From: JAEULH01 sp963746275
GTDB taxonomy: Bacteria > Pseudomonadota > Alphaproteobacteria > Rhodospirillales > Defluviicoccaceae
DNA: 64,000 bases
Reading direction: 5' to 3'
Assembly (NCBI GenBank): GCA_963746275.1
Contig: CAVVAX010000014.1
Coordinates: 62,001 to 126,000 of the forward strand
Below the pieces are notes generated by a model. The model was given only the letters and a program-made list of their open reading frames with translations, was not told the origin of the DNA and did no database searches. Position numbers and translations under genes: made by a program. Below, piece after piece: positions 27,465 through 36,684 of the stretch; the stretch's first letter is position 1, and each line of letters opens with the position of its first letter.

Positions 27465-28272
27465 CGCGGCGAAAGCGTCGCATACTCCCTTAGGTGTAGT
27501 ACAGCGTCGTTCGGTTGTATTGAGGTTCGACCTCCCGCGGCCCATCTCTGCCAACGCGAGGGGCCGCCGCAGCACGATGTCGTGACGCGCGCGCCTGCGC
27601 CAAGCAAAGGCGGGCGCGTTGGGCCCAGTCTGCGCCGACCTGGAGGAGGGGAGATCAAGTGACAGTTCTGCGACGCAGCCGCCGCGGGCATCCGGTACCC
27701 GTGCCCTGGCCGTCATACACCCGGGTGACGAGACGCGGCCGCGGCGAAGCGCGGGACCCCGATGCGGTGGGTGCCTGAGCGGCGGTTTCCGTTTTCCGGA
27801 CGCTGCTCAGGCCCATGCGCCAGCCGGTTGCACAGGGCCAAGCGGGCCGGCGCTCGGAGGCGACGGGCCGCCGCGGCCGAACGGCGAGGACGAGGTTCCC
27901 GCGCCGAACCGGCTCCACCGGCTTGCCTGGGCTCTCGCGTCGGCTACAGGCAATGAGGGTTCTCCGCCGACTCCTACTGCCCATGGTCGCACCGGCCATG
28001 AAAGGGCCACCATCGGCAGCCTCAATTCGGTTGTGGCGCTCGTCGGCCACCGTGAAGTGACCGCGCATCGCGCCTCGCTGTCGGACCAAGCCAGGGGGGA
28101 GATGCACTAGGTTAAGCGATAAGCAGAAAGGTCGTGTCGTCGATATCAACTATGCCGTGCGCTATCTTGTGCCTGTCCCGCGAAAGGAGCAGATGCAGTG
28201 ATGGGCGTCACAGCACGTAGGCCCTCATACGCGTAGGCTTGCCCCAGAAATGCAAACAAACTGGCGACGGCT
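27465..28272. other. 808-base region without a supported gene
   Basis: All six frames give only arginine- and proline-rich translations of the kind produced by GC-rich non-coding DNA. I found no tRNA cloverleaf, transposase fragment or obvious tandem repeat. The last 190 bases (from about 28080) are less GC-rich and presumably carry the promoter of the LuxR-type gene. A strong ribosome-site sequence (AAAGGAG, 28183-28189) here precedes only ATG-CAG-TGA. Confidence 0.5.
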
Positions 28273-29415
28273 ATGACCAACAACATCCTGCTGCAGACGA
28301 TGTCCGCGTTTTGTGACGCCAGCGTGAACCCGGCGCTGTGGCCGGATGCCCTTGCGGCACTGGCGGAAGCCACCGATGCCGACACGGTGCTGACCGCCGA
28401 ACACGCCACCGGCGGAGACGTCGGCCGAATCACCCACGCCTGGGGTGTCGACGCGAAGCTGCTGGTGACCTATCCGGAAGCGGCGGTTCCGCTGGGCCAT
28501 TGGCTGCAGGAGGCGAAGGTGGTCAGCTCTTCGCCGCGCGTCTGGGACGGCGAGGACATCGTCATCGACGGCAGGCCGCTCAGCCGCAGCACTTTCGCCG
28601 TCGATTGGCTTCAAGCTCAGAACCTCAACCATGTTCTCGTCGGTGTCGCCGCCAACTCCGGCGGCGACGTCGAGCTGGTCCTCCTCGGCCGCAGCCGGCG
28701 GCGCGGCAGATTTCCGGCGGAGGCCGCCGACCGGTTGGCCGATCTCCTCCCCTACCTTCACCGCCGCCTGGCGGCAGGCGAGGCGGCGCAACTGGCCGCG
28801 ACCGTCCAGGGGGCGGCAGCGACGGCGCTGCGCGGCGTCGCCCTGGGCGTCGCCCTCATCCGCCCCGACGGTGGCGTCCTCTTCGCCAATGCCGCGGCCA
28901 ACGCCGTCATCAACAACGGCGACATCCTGTCGCTGAGCAACGGCGCCCTGGCGCTCGGTCAGCCGGGGCGGCGCGGCCGCTTCCGTGAACTCCTGACCCG
29001 TATCGCGGCGATGGTGAAGGACGGCGAGCAGGTCTCGCCGCGGGCCATCGCCGTGCCCCGGCCATCGAGGCAGCGACCGGTAAGCCTTTTGATCTGGCCG
29101 CTCCCCGACGCCACCGAGGTCGGTGCGGATGAACCGGTGGCCATCGTCTTCATCGGCGATCCGGAGCATCGGGGCGAGATCGATCCCATGCGGCTCTGCG
29201 ATCTCTATGGCCTGAGCCGGGCCGAGGCCAGGGTCGCGGCGCTCCTGGCGCAGGGTCACCGCCTCGACGAGACCGCGCAGATCCTGGGCGTGGCCTACGA
29301 GACGGTGCGCAAGCACCTCAAGCAGATCTTCAGCAAGACCGGCACGGACCGCCAGGCCGAGCTGGTCCGAATGCTGGTCGGCGGGCCTGCGGCGGTCGTG
29401 AACGTGCCCATGTGA
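28273..29415 (+). CDS. LuxR-family transcriptional regulator
   Basis: A 380-residue regulator with a C-terminal LuxR helix-turn-helix: YGLSRAEARVAALLAQGHRL, DETAQILGVAYETVRKHLKQ and IFSKTGTDRQAELVRML, around residues 312-370. The N-terminal 300 residues are a sensory region with no transmembrane segment. The part from RGVALGVALIRPDGGVLFAN resembles a PAS-like fold (GVLFANAAANAVI). There is no response-regulator receiver domain, so a small ligand or protein partner rather than phosphorylation is likely. Target genes are unknown. The gene stands alone after a long non-coding gap and is convergent with the small membrane protein gene that follows. Confidence 0.85.
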   Translation: MTNNILLQTMSAFCDASVNPALWPDALAALAEATDADTVLTAEHATGGDVGRITHAWGVDAKLLVTYPEAAVPLGHWLQEAKVVSSSPRVWDGEDIVIDGRPLSRSTFAVDWLQAQNLNHVLVGVAANSGGDVELVLLGRSRRRGRFPAEAADRLADLLPYLHRRLAAGEAAQLAATVQGAAATALRGVALGVALIRPDGGVLFANAAANAVINNGDILSLSNGALALGQPGRRGRFRELLTRIAAMVKDGEQVSPRAIAVPRPSRQRPVSLLIWPLPDATEVGADEPVAIVFIGDPEHRGEIDPMRLCDLYGLSRAEARVAALLAQGHRLDETAQILGVAYETVRKHLKQIFSKTGTDRQAELVRMLVGGPAAVVNVPM

Positions 29416-29602
29416 GCCAGCGGCGTTGCCGGAGCCGCGAGGAGGGGGCCGCGGTCCCGGTCGCGCGAACGCAGGGCTCGGGGGCGACAGGCTGTCGAAC
29501 GGACACGGCTGGCGCGGACGGGAACCGGTAGCACGCCGGCCGGGTAGATACCGCGTACGTAGTGGCCGGGTGAAAGGGGCCGCGAGGCGAAGGCCGCGGC
29601 CG

Positions 29603-29800
29603 CTAGGCCGATGCCGCGGTCTTGCGCGGGCCCAGCAGCAGCCAGATCAGGAAGCCGACCAGCGGCAGGAGCAAGATCAGCACCACCCAGAGAACCTTCT
29701 TGCCCGTCGAGGCGCCGCTCTGGACGATATGGATGATCGCCCACACGTCGAGGGCGAGAACGACCAAGCCGAACAGCCCTTCCACGCGCATCCCCTCCAT
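29603..29800 (-). CDS. small membrane protein with PLDc_N domain
   Basis: A 65-residue protein with two hydrophobic helices, LFGLVVLALDVWAIIHIVQS and VLWVVLILLLPLVGFLIWLLL, separated by GASTGKK and ending GPRKTAASA. This is the PLDc_N (phospholipase D-nuclease N-terminal) pattern, in which the final P.G..IW...GPR is conserved. It also occurs as the membrane anchor of cardiolipin synthases. Here it is free-standing. ATG 29800 or 29791 may be the start. Function is not known. Confidence 0.8.
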   Translation of the reverse strand: MEGMRVEGLFGLVVLALDVWAIIHIVQSGASTGKKVLWVVLILLLPLVGFLIWLLLGPRKTAASA

Positions 29801-29817
29801 CTGCCTCGCGACCTTCC

Positions 29818-29875
29818 CGTTGCCGGCTTCATTGCCGGCTCATTGCCGGCCCCATTGCCGGCCCCATCCCGGTAG
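29818..29875 (+). repeat. short tandem array, cattgccggc units
   Basis: Four to five imperfect copies of an 11-12 base unit: gttgccggctt, cattgccggct, cattgccggccc, cattgccggccc and catcccgg. It begins just upstream of the small membrane protein gene start. Confidence 0.75.
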
Positions 29876-30110
29876 CCCGGTTTCGGCCGCAGCCTCAGGC
29901 TTGGTAGCCACCGTAGCTGCCGCTGCCCTCGAGCGTCAGCCACCACAGGACCAAACTCGCCGGCGGCTGTCAACAGCCGGCGGGTGGCCGCTGCTGCCGG
30001 ACGCGCCGGGCCACGTAGGGCAGGGCCGCTCGGCGGGCAGGGCAGCTCGGGCGCGGACCGTCCCCGGGCTTCGTGCGCGCCGCGGCGAGCAGGAAGCCGG
30101 CAGGAGAGGT

Positions 30111-30200
30111 GGCTCTGCCCTGGCGCTGCCCTGGCTCCGCCCTGGCTCTGTCCTGGCGCTGTGCCCTTGCGCCTCGGTGGCGCTGCCTTGGCGTTGCGCC
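30111..30200 (+). repeat. degenerate cctggcgctg repeat tract
   Basis: About seven imperfect units of the form cctggcgctgcc, cctggctccgcc, ctggctctgt, cctggcgctgtg and ggcgctgccttggcg. Low-complexity, non-coding in appearance. Confidence 0.6.
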
Positions 30201-30382
30201 GTGCGGGTCCAGCAGGCTCACGAAGTCTGGTCGGAGCCGCCACCGGAAGCGGGCAGGCAACGAAGCGGCCGGCCGTGGCGGCGCGAACGATAGTCGCTAG
30301 TATTGCGAACGGCTCGCGACTGTAATCGGGACTTCCAGCCCGTCGGTTTCATGGCAGAACCATCCTTTCGCGTATGCGAACA

Positions 30383-30411
30383 TTGACTTCCGCTGATCCA
30401 AGGTCTAATCC
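30383..30411 (+). promoter_or_regulatory. candidate sigma-70 promoter of sdhCDAB
   Basis: TTGACT (30383-30388) and TAATCC (30406-30411) are separated by 17 bases, with transcription expected near 30418, about 40 bases before the sdhC start. This is a pattern match only. It is the best -35/-10 pair I saw in the gap before the operon. Confidence 0.45.
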
Positions 30412-30458
30412 TTCACGTCTTGGTTCGCCCGGGCATTGAAGAACAAGGGAAAATTCCC

Positions 30459-30851
30459 ATGCCTTCTGTTGATCGTCCTCTGTCCCCGCACTTGCAGGTG
30501 TATCGGCCGCAGATTACCTCGGTCCTGTCGATCCTGCACCGCATCACCGGCGTCGCCCTCACCTTCGCCACCCTGCTCCTGACCTGGTGGCTGGTCGCCG
30601 CGGCCTACGGGCCCGAGCAGTTCGCCAGCGCCCAGGCCTTCCTCGGCTCCTGGATCGGCCAGCTCCTGCTGTGGGGCTTCACCTTTGCGGTCTTCTATCA
30701 TCTCGCTAACGGGGTCCGGCACCTGCTGTGGGACTTCGGCTGGGGCTTCGAGATCACCCAGGTGCGCACCACCGGGATCGTCGTCGTCGCCTTCGCCGCC
30801 GTGGCCACCGTGATCACCCTGATCGCCGCTTACGCGGCGGGAGGCGCATGA
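30459..30851 (+). CDS. sdhC: succinate dehydrogenase cytochrome b556 subunit
   Basis: A 130-residue membrane anchor of complex II with three transmembrane helices. It starts MPSVDRPLSPHLQVYRPQIT, has SILHRITGVALTF, the conserved quinone-site SxxHRxTG motif, and FYHLANGVRHLLWDFG, whose His is the haem b ligand. The ATG at 30459 follows AAGGGA at nine bases and gives the usual SdhC length. The stop overlaps the sdhD start (ATGA). It is the first gene of sdhCDAB. Confidence 0.95.
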   Translation: MPSVDRPLSPHLQVYRPQITSVLSILHRITGVALTFATLLLTWWLVAAAYGPEQFASAQAFLGSWIGQLLLWGFTFAVFYHLANGVRHLLWDFGWGFEITQVRTTGIVVVAFAAVATVITLIAAYAAGGA

Positions 30852-31231
30852 TGGAGCTCCGCTCGTCGCTCGGCCGCGTCCGCGGCCTGGGCTCGGCCAA
30901 GGAGGGCGTCGGCCACTGGTGGGCCCAGAGGTTCACCGCGATCGCCCTGGTTCCGCTCTCGATCTGGTTCGTCTTCGCTGCGATTTCGCTGATGGGCGCC
31001 GATCATGCCACCTTCCGGGCCTGGCTCTCGGTCTTCGGCAATGCGCTGGCGATGATCGTGCTGGTGGGCACGCTGTTCTACCACGCCTACCTCGGCATGC
31101 AGGTTGTGATCGAGGACTACGTCCACCACGAGCCGGCGCGGGTCATCGCCCTGCTCGGCTCGCGCTTCGTCCTCTTCGTGTTGGCGGTGTCTTGCATTCT
31201 CGCCATCGTTCTCGTTGCCATGGGGAGATAG
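30848..31231 (+). CDS. sdhD: succinate dehydrogenase hydrophobic anchor subunit
   Basis: A 127-residue three-helix membrane subunit that binds haem and ubiquinone together with SdhC. Family marks are SAKEGVGHWWAQRFTAIALV near the N-terminus and LVGTLFYHAYLGMQVVIEDY, containing the His haem ligand and the quinone-site Asp-Tyr. It overlaps sdhC by four bases, so translation is coupled. sdhA follows after five bases. Confidence 0.95.
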   Translation: MMELRSSLGRVRGLGSAKEGVGHWWAQRFTAIALVPLSIWFVFAAISLMGADHATFRAWLSVFGNALAMIVLVGTLFYHAYLGMQVVIEDYVHHEPARVIALLGSRFVLFVLAVSCILAIVLVAMGR

Positions 31232-31236
31232 CAGAG

Positions 31237-33027
31237 ATGTCTACCGCCTATCCCATCACCGACCACGCCTATGACGTCATCGTCGTCGGCGCCGGCGGCG
31301 CCGGCCTGCGCGCCACCCTCGGCATGGCGGCCGCCGGCCTGAAGACCGCCTGCATCACCAAGGTGTTTCCCACCCGCAGCCACACTGTCGCAGCCCAAGG
31401 CGGCATCGGCGCCGCACTCGGCAACATGGCCGAGGACAGCTGGCAGTGGCACATGTACGACACCGTCAAGGGCTCCGACTGGCTCGGCGACCAGGACGCC
31501 ATCGAATACATGTGCCGCGCCGCGGTGCCGGCGGTGCATGAGCTCGAACACTTCGGCGTGCCCTTCTCGCGGACCAAGGACGGCCGCATCTACCAGCGCC
31601 CGTTCGGCGGCCACATGCGCAACTACGGCGAGGCGCCGGTGCAACGCGCCTGCGCCGCCGCCGACCGCACCGGCCACGCGATCCTGCATACGCTCTACCA
31701 GCAGTCGCTAAAGCACAACGCCGAGTTCTTCGTCGAGTATTTCGCCATCGACCTGATCATGGATGACGACGGTGCCTGCCGCGGCGTCATCGCCTGGAAC
31801 CTCGACGACGGCACTATCCACCGCTTCCAGGGCCACACCACGGTGTTCGCCACAGGCGGCTATGGCCGGGCCTACTTCTCCTGCACCTCGGCGCACACCT
31901 GCACCGGCGACGGCAACGCCATGGCGGCGCGCGCCGGCCTGCCGCTGCAGGACCACGAGTTCATCCAGTTCCACCCGACGGGGATCTACGGCTCCGGCTG
32001 CCTGATCACCGAGGGTGCGCGCGGCGAGGGCGGCTACCTCACCAACTCCGCCGGCGAACGCTTCATGGAGCGCTATGCGCCGACGGCCAAGGACCTGGCC
32101 TCGCGCGACGTCGTCAGCCGCTCGATGACGGTGGAGATCCGCGAGGGCCGCGGCGTCGGCGCCGAGAACGACCACATCATGCTCCACCTCGAGCATCTCG
32201 GCTCCGAGATCCTGCTGGCCCGGCTGCCCGGCATCACCGAGACGGCGAAGATCTTCGCCGGCGTCGACGCCACCCGCGAGCCGATCCCGGTGCTGCCGAC
32301 CGTGCACTACAACATGGGCGGCATCCCGACGAACCATCACGGCGAGGTTCTGCGGCCGACCGCGGAGGATCCGGACGCGGTCTGCCGCGGCCTGATGGCG
32401 GTCGGCGAATGCGGCTGCGCCTCGGTGCACGGCGCCAACCGGCTCGGCACCAACTCGCTGCTCGACATCGTCGTCTTCGGCCGCGCCGCGGCCCTGCGGG
32501 CAGCCGAGAAGATCAAGCCCGGCTCGTCGCACCCGCCGCTCGCCAACGGCAGCGGCGAGCTCGCCATCTCCCGCCTCGACCGCCTGCGCCACGCCAAGGG
32601 CGAGCAGACGACGGCGGAGATCCGGCTGAAGATGCAAAAGACGATGCAGAACAACGCCGCCGTCTTCCGCGAGCAGGAGGTTCTGGCCGAGGGTTGCCGG
32701 AAGATCGACGAGGTCTGGGACATGCTTCCGGACATCCGCCTCAGCGATCGCTCGCTGATCTGGAACTCGGACTTGGTCGAGGCGCTCGAGCTCGAGAACC
32801 TGATGATCTGCGCCAAGGCGTCGCTGTACTCGGCGGAAGCGCGCAAGGAGAGCCGCGGAGCGCACGCCCGCGAGGACTTCCCCGATCGCGACGACGCCAA
32901 TTGGATGAAGCATTCGCTGGCCAGCATCGACGATGCCGGCAAGGTGACGCTCAGCTATCGGCCCGTGCACACCTACACGCTGACCAACGAGGCCAAGTAC
33001 ATCGAACCGCAAAAGCGCGTGTACTAG
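31237..33027 (+). CDS. sdhA: succinate dehydrogenase flavoprotein subunit
   Basis: The 596-residue catalytic subunit that oxidises succinate to fumarate with covalently bound FAD. It has the dinucleotide fold VIVVGAGGAGLRATLGMA, TRSHTVAAQGG with the His that carries FAD (RSHTVAAQGGIGAALGN), the active-site region QFHPTGIYGSGCLITEGARG with the catalytic Arg in DVVSRSM, and HYNMGGIPTN and GANRLGTNSLLD. The length is normal and the frame intact. An AGAG precedes the ATG at 31237. It lies between sdhD and sdhB. Confidence 0.97.
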   Translation: MSTAYPITDHAYDVIVVGAGGAGLRATLGMAAAGLKTACITKVFPTRSHTVAAQGGIGAALGNMAEDSWQWHMYDTVKGSDWLGDQDAIEYMCRAAVPAVHELEHFGVPFSRTKDGRIYQRPFGGHMRNYGEAPVQRACAAADRTGHAILHTLYQQSLKHNAEFFVEYFAIDLIMDDDGACRGVIAWNLDDGTIHRFQGHTTVFATGGYGRAYFSCTSAHTCTGDGNAMAARAGLPLQDHEFIQFHPTGIYGSGCLITEGARGEGGYLTNSAGERFMERYAPTAKDLASRDVVSRSMTVEIREGRGVGAENDHIMLHLEHLGSEILLARLPGITETAKIFAGVDATREPIPVLPTVHYNMGGIPTNHHGEVLRPTAEDPDAVCRGLMAVGECGCASVHGANRLGTNSLLDIVVFGRAAALRAAEKIKPGSSHPPLANGSGELAISRLDRLRHAKGEQTTAEIRLKMQKTMQNNAAVFREQEVLAEGCRKIDEVWDMLPDIRLSDRSLIWNSDLVEALELENLMICAKASLYSAEARKESRGAHAREDFPDRDDANWMKHSLASIDDAGKVTLSYRPVHTYTLTNEAKYIEPQKRVY

Positions 33028-33047
33028 GAGCCGACGAGGGACAAACA

Positions 33048-33827
33048 ATGGTCGAATTCAATCTGCCGCCCAACTCCAGGATCAAGGAAGGCAAGACGCA
33101 TCCGGCGCCGGCCGGAGCGAAGCGGGTCCGGCGGTTCAGGATCTATCGCTATGATCCGGAGAGCGGCGAGAATCCGAGGCTCGACACCTTCGACGTCGAT
33201 CTCGACACCTGCGGGCCGATGGTCCTCGACGCACTGATCAAGATCAAGAACGAGATCGACCAGACGCTGACCTTCCGCCGGTCGTGCCGCGAGGGCGTCT
33301 GCGGCAGTTGCGCCTTCAATATCGACGGCACCAATACGCTCGCCTGCATCAAGGCGATCGAGGACATCAAGGGCGACGTCAAGATCTATCCGCTGCCACA
33401 CCTGCCGGTGGTCAAGGATCTGGTTCCGGATCTCTCGGTGCCCTATGCCCAGTACCGGCTGATCCAGCCGTGGCTCAAGGCGGACACGCCGCCGCCGGCT
33501 GGCGAACGGCTGCAGAGCCCGGAGGAACGCGAGCGCCTCGATGGCCTGTGGGAGTGCATCCTCTGCTTCTGCTGCCAGACGAGTTGCCCCAGTTACTGGT
33601 GGAACGGCGACCGCTACCTCGGCCCCGCCATCCTGCTTCAGGCCTACCGCTGGATCGCCGATACCCGCGACGAGGAGACCGGCGAGCGGCTCGACCAGCT
33701 CAACGACCCGTACCGGGTGTTCCGCTGCCACACGATCATGAACTGCACCAGCACCTGCCCGAAGCACCTCAACCCGGGCAAGGCTATCGCCGAGATCAAG
33801 GGCCTGCTGGCGAAACGCACTTTCTGA
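33048..33827 (+). CDS. sdhB: succinate dehydrogenase iron-sulfur subunit
   Basis: The 259-residue electron-transfer subunit of complex II. The 2Fe-2S site is CREGVCGSCAFNIDGTNTLAC. The 4Fe-4S and 3Fe-4S ligands are in CILCFCCQTSCPSYWWN and CHTIMNCTSTCPKHLNP. The N-terminus (MVEFNLPPNSRIKEGKTHPA) is typical of alphaproteobacteria. It is the last gene of the operon and is followed within 40 bases by a strong terminator. Confidence 0.97.
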   Translation: MVEFNLPPNSRIKEGKTHPAPAGAKRVRRFRIYRYDPESGENPRLDTFDVDLDTCGPMVLDALIKIKNEIDQTLTFRRSCREGVCGSCAFNIDGTNTLACIKAIEDIKGDVKIYPLPHLPVVKDLVPDLSVPYAQYRLIQPWLKADTPPPAGERLQSPEERERLDGLWECILCFCCQTSCPSYWWNGDRYLGPAILLQAYRWIADTRDEETGERLDQLNDPYRVFRCHTIMNCTSTCPKHLNPGKAIAEIKGLLAKRTF

Positions 33828-33862
33828 GGGCACGACAAGAAAGCGCAGGGGACCAAGACGAA

Positions 33863-33897
33863 GGCCGCCGGGTGGGGGAAGCCCGGCGGTTTTCTTC
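33863..33897 (+). terminator. rho-independent terminator after sdhB
   Basis: Perfect 8-bp stem ccgccggg (33865-33872) and cccggcgg (33882-33889), a nine-base loop, then ttttcttc. It is placed to end the sdhCDAB transcript. Confidence 0.85.
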
Positions 33898-33906
33898 GTC
33901 TTCGCC

Positions 33907-34260
33907 ACTCAGGCAGGGCAGTGTGACCTCAGCGCTCCAGGCATAGCCGCGGTACAGGGAACCGCGGGTGCAGCCGGCGCCCAGCGCCGCGGCACGCCCG
34001 CGAAGCACCCGCTCGTGCGCGTCGCTGGGGATGACGTGGAAGCGTCGCAGCCAGGCATGGAGCAGGGCGCGAAAGGCCGGCGGCGGCCCCTCCTGGCGAC
34101 CGAAGTCGACGAGGTGCAGCCGGCCGCCGGGCGCGGTGGCCGCCATCTCGAGCCGGATGCGGGCCGCCAGCCCGGCGCGGCCCATACCCGCGGCGGCGCT
34201 CTCCAGCATCAGCGGGGAAATGTCGAGGCACAGAGCCACGCGCGCGGATAGGCCGTGGAC
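33907..34260 (-). pseudogene. class I SAM methyltransferase remnant with internal deletion
   Basis: On the minus strand a frame reads ALCLDISPLMLESAAAG, the post-motif-I acidic strand of a methyltransferase, and then passes after GLAARIR straight to LEMAATAPGGRLHLVDFGRQ, the motif III/post-III strand, followed by FRALLHAWLRRFHVIP and SLYRGYAWSA. About 50-60 residues that should separate the two parts (motif II and its helix) are absent, and the glycine-rich SAM loop before CLDIS is not in frame. The gene is therefore probably non-functional. The C-terminus runs towards the sdh terminator, and exact ends are uncertain. Confidence 0.5.
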
Positions 34261-34514
34261 GCGTCGCCCGGCAGCGCCGGATAGCGGCGATTTAAGCGGT
34301 AGCCGCAGGCGTATCCCCGCCTGTACCGGCGGGTCTGGCTTCGCCTCGACCCGCACTACGGCGTCGTCGCCTTCGCCTCCGGCAGACGCCATAGGCGGAC
34401 GGGACGGCTGGACATCGCCTCCAAGTCGTTTAGGCTGCCGGTCCACGTCGCCGGGATCGGCCGAACGTGCGTGTTTCGTCGCCGCCCTCCCTTGTAGAGC
34501 GAAAGGCTTGAGCC

Positions 34515-35072
34515 ATGATCCGCGACTCGATCCCCTATCTCGTCGCTTGCCTCGCCGGCGTGCTGGCCGCGACTGGCGGCCCGGCCGCGGCGGCGGATGC
34601 TGAGAACACCCTGTTCCTGGACCTGAAGGGCGGCCGCGTCACCATCGAGATGCGCCCCGATCTGGCGCCCCAGCACGTCGCCAGGATCAAGACCCTGGTG
34701 CGCGAAGGCTTCTACGACGGCCTCGTCTTCCATCGGGTGATCGACGGCTTCATGGCCCAGACCGGTGATCCGCTGGGCAACGGCACCGGTGGCTCCGGCA
34801 CCAAGATCGCGGCCGAGTTCAGCAAGACGCCGTTCGAGCGCGGCACCGTCGGCATGGCCCGCTCGGCCAGCCCCAACAGCGGCGACTCCCAGTTCTTCAT
34901 CTGCTTCGCCTCGGCGCCGTTCCTCAACGGCCAGTACACGGTCTGGGGGCAGGTGACCGGCGGGATGGAGCATGTCGACGCGATCAAACGCGGCAGCGAG
35001 GCGCGCAACGGCGAGGTCACCAACCCGGACAAGATCGTCCGCATGCAGGTGGCAGCCGACGCAAAGCCGTAG
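34515..35072 (+). CDS. ppiA: periplasmic peptidyl-prolyl cis-trans isomerase, cyclophilin type
   Basis: A 185-residue cyclophilin with a signal peptide (MIRDSIPYLVACLAGVLAAT, cleaved near AAAADA). The active-site and fold motifs are YDGLVFHRVIDGFMAQTGDP (catalytic Arg in FHRV), GGSGTKIAAEF, GTVGMARSASPNSGDSQFFI and NGQYTVWGQV. It speeds proline isomerisation in folding exported proteins. It stands just upstream of ctpA with a 247-base gap in which I see nothing definite. Symbol is assigned by family. Confidence 0.92.
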   Translation: MIRDSIPYLVACLAGVLAATGGPAAAADAENTLFLDLKGGRVTIEMRPDLAPQHVARIKTLVREGFYDGLVFHRVIDGFMAQTGDPLGNGTGGSGTKIAAEFSKTPFERGTVGMARSASPNSGDSQFFICFASAPFLNGQYTVWGQVTGGMEHVDAIKRGSEARNGEVTNPDKIVRMQVAADAKP

Positions 35073-35319
35073 CAGCGGCTGCCTACCTGTTCCCGGACTC
35101 TCCTTCCGATCACCTTGCCGGCAGGGGCTTGATCTGCCCGCGCGCGGCGAAATATCATGCGAATGATCCAGTGGGCGCCGTAGGCGCCAGGAGCGGCTTC
35201 GCGCCGGCGCCGGCGCAGGATCCAGGGCTGAATGTCGACATCGGTGGCGTGTCCGCGCCGCCTGCCTGCCGGCCCCCGTCGTCCGGCGCCTCTCGTATTC
35301 CGATGATTAGGACAGGTGC

Positions 35320-36684
35320 ATGATCGTTCGTAGTCTGCTCTCGGCGGCAGTTGCCATCGCGCTGCTCACGGCACCGGCTGACGCCGAAGAGGCCAAGCAG
35401 GGCCGCATGGAGACCTACGAACTCCTCAATCTGTTCGGTGACGTGTTCGAAAGGGTGCGCGCAGACTACGTCGAGGAGACCACCGACGAGGAGCTGATCG
35501 AGGCCGCCGTCAACGGCATGCTCAGCGCGCTCGACCCCCACTCCTCCTACCTCGACCAGAAGAAATACGAGGACATGAAGGTCCAGACCCAGGGCACCTT
35601 CGGCGGCCTCGGCATCGAGGTCACCATGGAGGGCGGGCTGGTGAAGGTAGTCTCGCCCATCGACGACACGCCCGCCTTCAAGGCCGGGCTGCAGCCGGGC
35701 GACCTGATCACCCACATCGACGGCCAGGAGATCCTCGGCATGACCCTGGCCGAGGCGGTGGAGAAGATGCGCGGCAAGATCGGCACGCCGATCAAGCTTT
35801 CGATCCGCCGCGCCGACCGCGAGCCGTTCGACGTCACGCTGACCCGGGACGTGATCAAGATCCGCTCCGTGCGCTCGCGCCTGGAGGGGCGCGTCGGCTA
35901 CATCCGCATCAGCTCGTTCAGCGAGCAGACCGACGAGGGCGTGCGCAACGAGATCGCCAAGCTGAAGAAGGAGGCGCCGGGCGGCCTGCAGGGCCTGGTG
36001 CTCGACTTGCGCAATAATCCGGGCGGGCTGCTGGCCCAGGCGGTCGCCGTCTCCGACGACTTCCTCGAGCAGGGCGAGATCGTCTCGACCCGGGCGCGTA
36101 AGCCCGAGGACGCGCAGCGTTTCAACGCCCGCCCCGGCGAGGTCGCCAAGGATCTTCCGATCGTCGCCCTGATCAATGCCGGAACCGCCTCGGCGTCGGA
36201 GATTGTCGCCGGCGCGCTACAGGATCATGGCCGCGCGATCCTCCTTGGCACCAAGTCGTTCGGCAAGGGCTCGGTGCAGACGATCATTCCGTTGATCGGC
36301 CACGGCGCCATGCGGCTGACCACAGCGCGCTACTACACCCCCTCCGGGCGGTCGATCCAGGCCGTCGGCGTCGAGCCCGATATCGTCGTCGAGCAGGCGA
36401 AGATCGAAGCACTGGTCCAGGCCGGCCAGCGCCGCGAGGCCGACTTGCGCGGCGCTCTCGATCTGGTCGTTCCGGGAGGCGTTCCGGGCGGCGGCGGCAC
36501 GGGTGGCGGCACGGGTGGCGGGGCTCCCGGAAGCGGCGGGTCTGGAACGGACGCACCAACGCCGGGCGGCGCCGCGAGCGAGGGGCCGGTGCCGCCGGAG
36601 GTGGATTACCAGCTCGTCCGCGCCATCGACCTGGTCCGCGGCCTGTCGCTGTTCTCGGAGAAGATGAGCCAGCGGGCGCAGTGA
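35320..36684 (+). CDS. ctpA: C-terminal processing protease, S41A family, with glycine-rich linker
   Basis: A 454-residue exported serine protease. The signal peptide is followed by LNLFGDVFERVRADYVEE, the PDZ domain (GGLGIEVTMEGGLVKVVSPI to LSIRRADREPF) and the S41 core: GLVLDLRNNPGGLL, the Ser in NAGTASASEIVAGALQD and the Lys in GTKSFGKGSVQT. Near residues 386-410 a glycine-rich stretch (PGGGGTGGGTGGG) precedes a short C-terminal helix region VDYQLVRAIDLVRGL. CtpA trims periplasmic and cell-wall-linked proteins. Its stop codon overlaps the GTG of the next gene (GTGA), making ctpA, the deacetylase and rppH one operon. Confidence 0.94.
   Translation: MIVRSLLSAAVAIALLTAPADAEEAKQGRMETYELLNLFGDVFERVRADYVEETTDEELIEAAVNGMLSALDPHSSYLDQKKYEDMKVQTQGTFGGLGIEVTMEGGLVKVVSPIDDTPAFKAGLQPGDLITHIDGQEILGMTLAEAVEKMRGKIGTPIKLSIRRADREPFDVTLTRDVIKIRSVRSRLEGRVGYIRISSFSEQTDEGVRNEIAKLKKEAPGGLQGLVLDLRNNPGGLLAQAVAVSDDFLEQGEIVSTRARKPEDAQRFNARPGEVAKDLPIVALINAGTASASEIVAGALQDHGRAILLGTKSFGKGSVQTIIPLIGHGAMRLTTARYYTPSGRSIQAVGVEPDIVVEQAKIEALVQAGQRREADLRGALDLVVPGGVPGGGGTGGGTGGGAPGSGGSGTDAPTPGGAASEGPVPPEVDYQLVRAIDLVRGLSLFSEKMSQRAQ

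Larger units (their letters stand above)
29801..30382. other. repeat-containing gene-free region upstream of sdh
   Basis: No gene is supported in this stretch of about 580 bases. It holds two arrays of short degenerate repeats (29818-29875 and 30111-30200, listed separately) in otherwise GC-rich sequence. The sdh promoter follows at 30383. Confidence 0.5.

Noticed and set aside
28183..28198. Strong ribosome site AAAGGAG followed by an ATG
   Set aside because: The frame is ATG-CAG-TGA, and the next ATG gives only eleven codons. No sign of a conserved leader peptide.
33796..34446. Full-length methyltransferase gene on the minus strand
   Set aside because: The SAM-binding loop is not in frame and the middle of the domain is missing, so it is listed as a remnant.
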